Source: Deltaproteobacteria bacterium
GTDB lineage: Bacteria > Myxococcota > UBA727 > JABDBI01
NCBI GenBank assembly: GCA_016764955.1
Contig: JAESQZ010000054.1
Location: forward strand, 1-6,363
Direction: 5' to 3'
DNA length: 6,363 nucleotides
Translations under genes and position numbers: made by a program
The notes under the pieces: generated by a model
Database searches by the model: none
The model's input: the letters and a program-made list of their open reading frames with translations, nothing else
Told to the model about the DNA's origin: nothing
Shown here: positions 6,225-6,363 of the stretch, one piece after another
Numbering within the stretch: position 1 is the first letter of the stretch
How the letters are laid out: each line of letters starts with the position of its first letter

Positions 6225-6363
6225 CCGAAACGTTTTCTCAGCTCATTTGGAGACGATTTAAAAAGCATCACTTAGCGCTCTATTCAAGCGCGATTCTGAT
6301 TTTTTTGTGTGCGGCGGCTTTGCTTGCCGGCGTCATTCAAGGCCTATTGGGTGTTTCTCATAG
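6221..6363 (+). CDS. Peptide ABC transporter permease, OppC/DppC type, 3'-truncated by the window edge
   Basis: Only 47 codons are visible. The protein begins with a short cytoplasmic segment ending in the basic stretch WRRFKKHHLALY (10-21), which is the typical OppC/DppC N-terminus. One hydrophobic segment follows (about 22-45) that would be TM1. It overlaps the oppB stop by 4 nt (ATGA 6221-6224), implying translational coupling, and has a good Shine-Dalgarno GAGG at 6212-6215 with a 5-nt spacer. In this family it pairs with the OppB-type subunit to form the channel. The assignment rests mainly on position after oppB plus the N-terminal pattern; the diagnostic EAA loop is outside the window. 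Confidence 0.8.
   Translation, partial: MTETFSQLIWRRFKKHHLALYSSAILIFLCAAALLAGVIQGLLGVSH

Overview
The window carries part of a housekeeping repair gene followed by the start of an oligopeptide ABC-transporter operon, with three related GC-rich palindromic repeats placed inside or between the genes. All proteins look Gram-negative: two have lipoprotein-type signal peptides, and the transporter has a periplasmic-type binding protein. The Mfd sequence reads to me as closest to deltaproteobacterial-grade lineages (Bdellovibrionota, Myxococcota and relatives). Repeats of this style (peptides such as VIPGLTRDP or HPGLDPGS when translated) are familiar mainly from Alphaproteobacteria, so taxonomy stays open. 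This is recognition from memory, not a search.

Layout. (1) 3-2429 (+): the C-terminal two thirds or so of Mfd, the transcription-repair coupling factor. The gene begins upstream of the window. A 61-bp palindromic repeat (35-95) lies in frame inside it. (2) 2431-2458: a 28-nt near-perfect palindrome that fills almost the whole gap between two convergent genes and probably terminates both. (3) 2950-2459 (-): a small lipoprotein with an NTF2/SnoaL-like body. (4) 2993-4669 (+): an OppA/DppA-type substrate-binding lipoprotein, divergent from (3), with a very short intergenic region holding a candidate promoter. (5) 4683-4743: a second 61-bp copy of the repeat, inverted relative to the first, between oppA and oppB. 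(6) 4764-6224 (+): an OppB/DppB-type permease enlarged to 486 aa by about 160 residues in its first periplasmic loop, which look partly Ig/cadherin-like. (7) 6221-6363 (+): the start of an OppC/DppC-type permease, overlapping oppB by 4 nt and running off the window.

How the parts work together. The binding lipoprotein would capture a peptide or similar ligand and deliver it to an OppB-OppC membrane channel; the ATPase genes are expected downstream. The repeat between oppA and oppB sits where REP hairpins sit in some other binding-protein/permease operons, and may set a higher level of binding protein than of permease. No RNA genes, CRISPR array, transposase or phage gene was seen. No gene-free stretch exceeds about 100 bases.

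The points most worth attention are the palindromic repeat translated as part of Mfd, the compensatory base-pair change between its two copies, and the extra periplasmic domain in the OppB-type permease.
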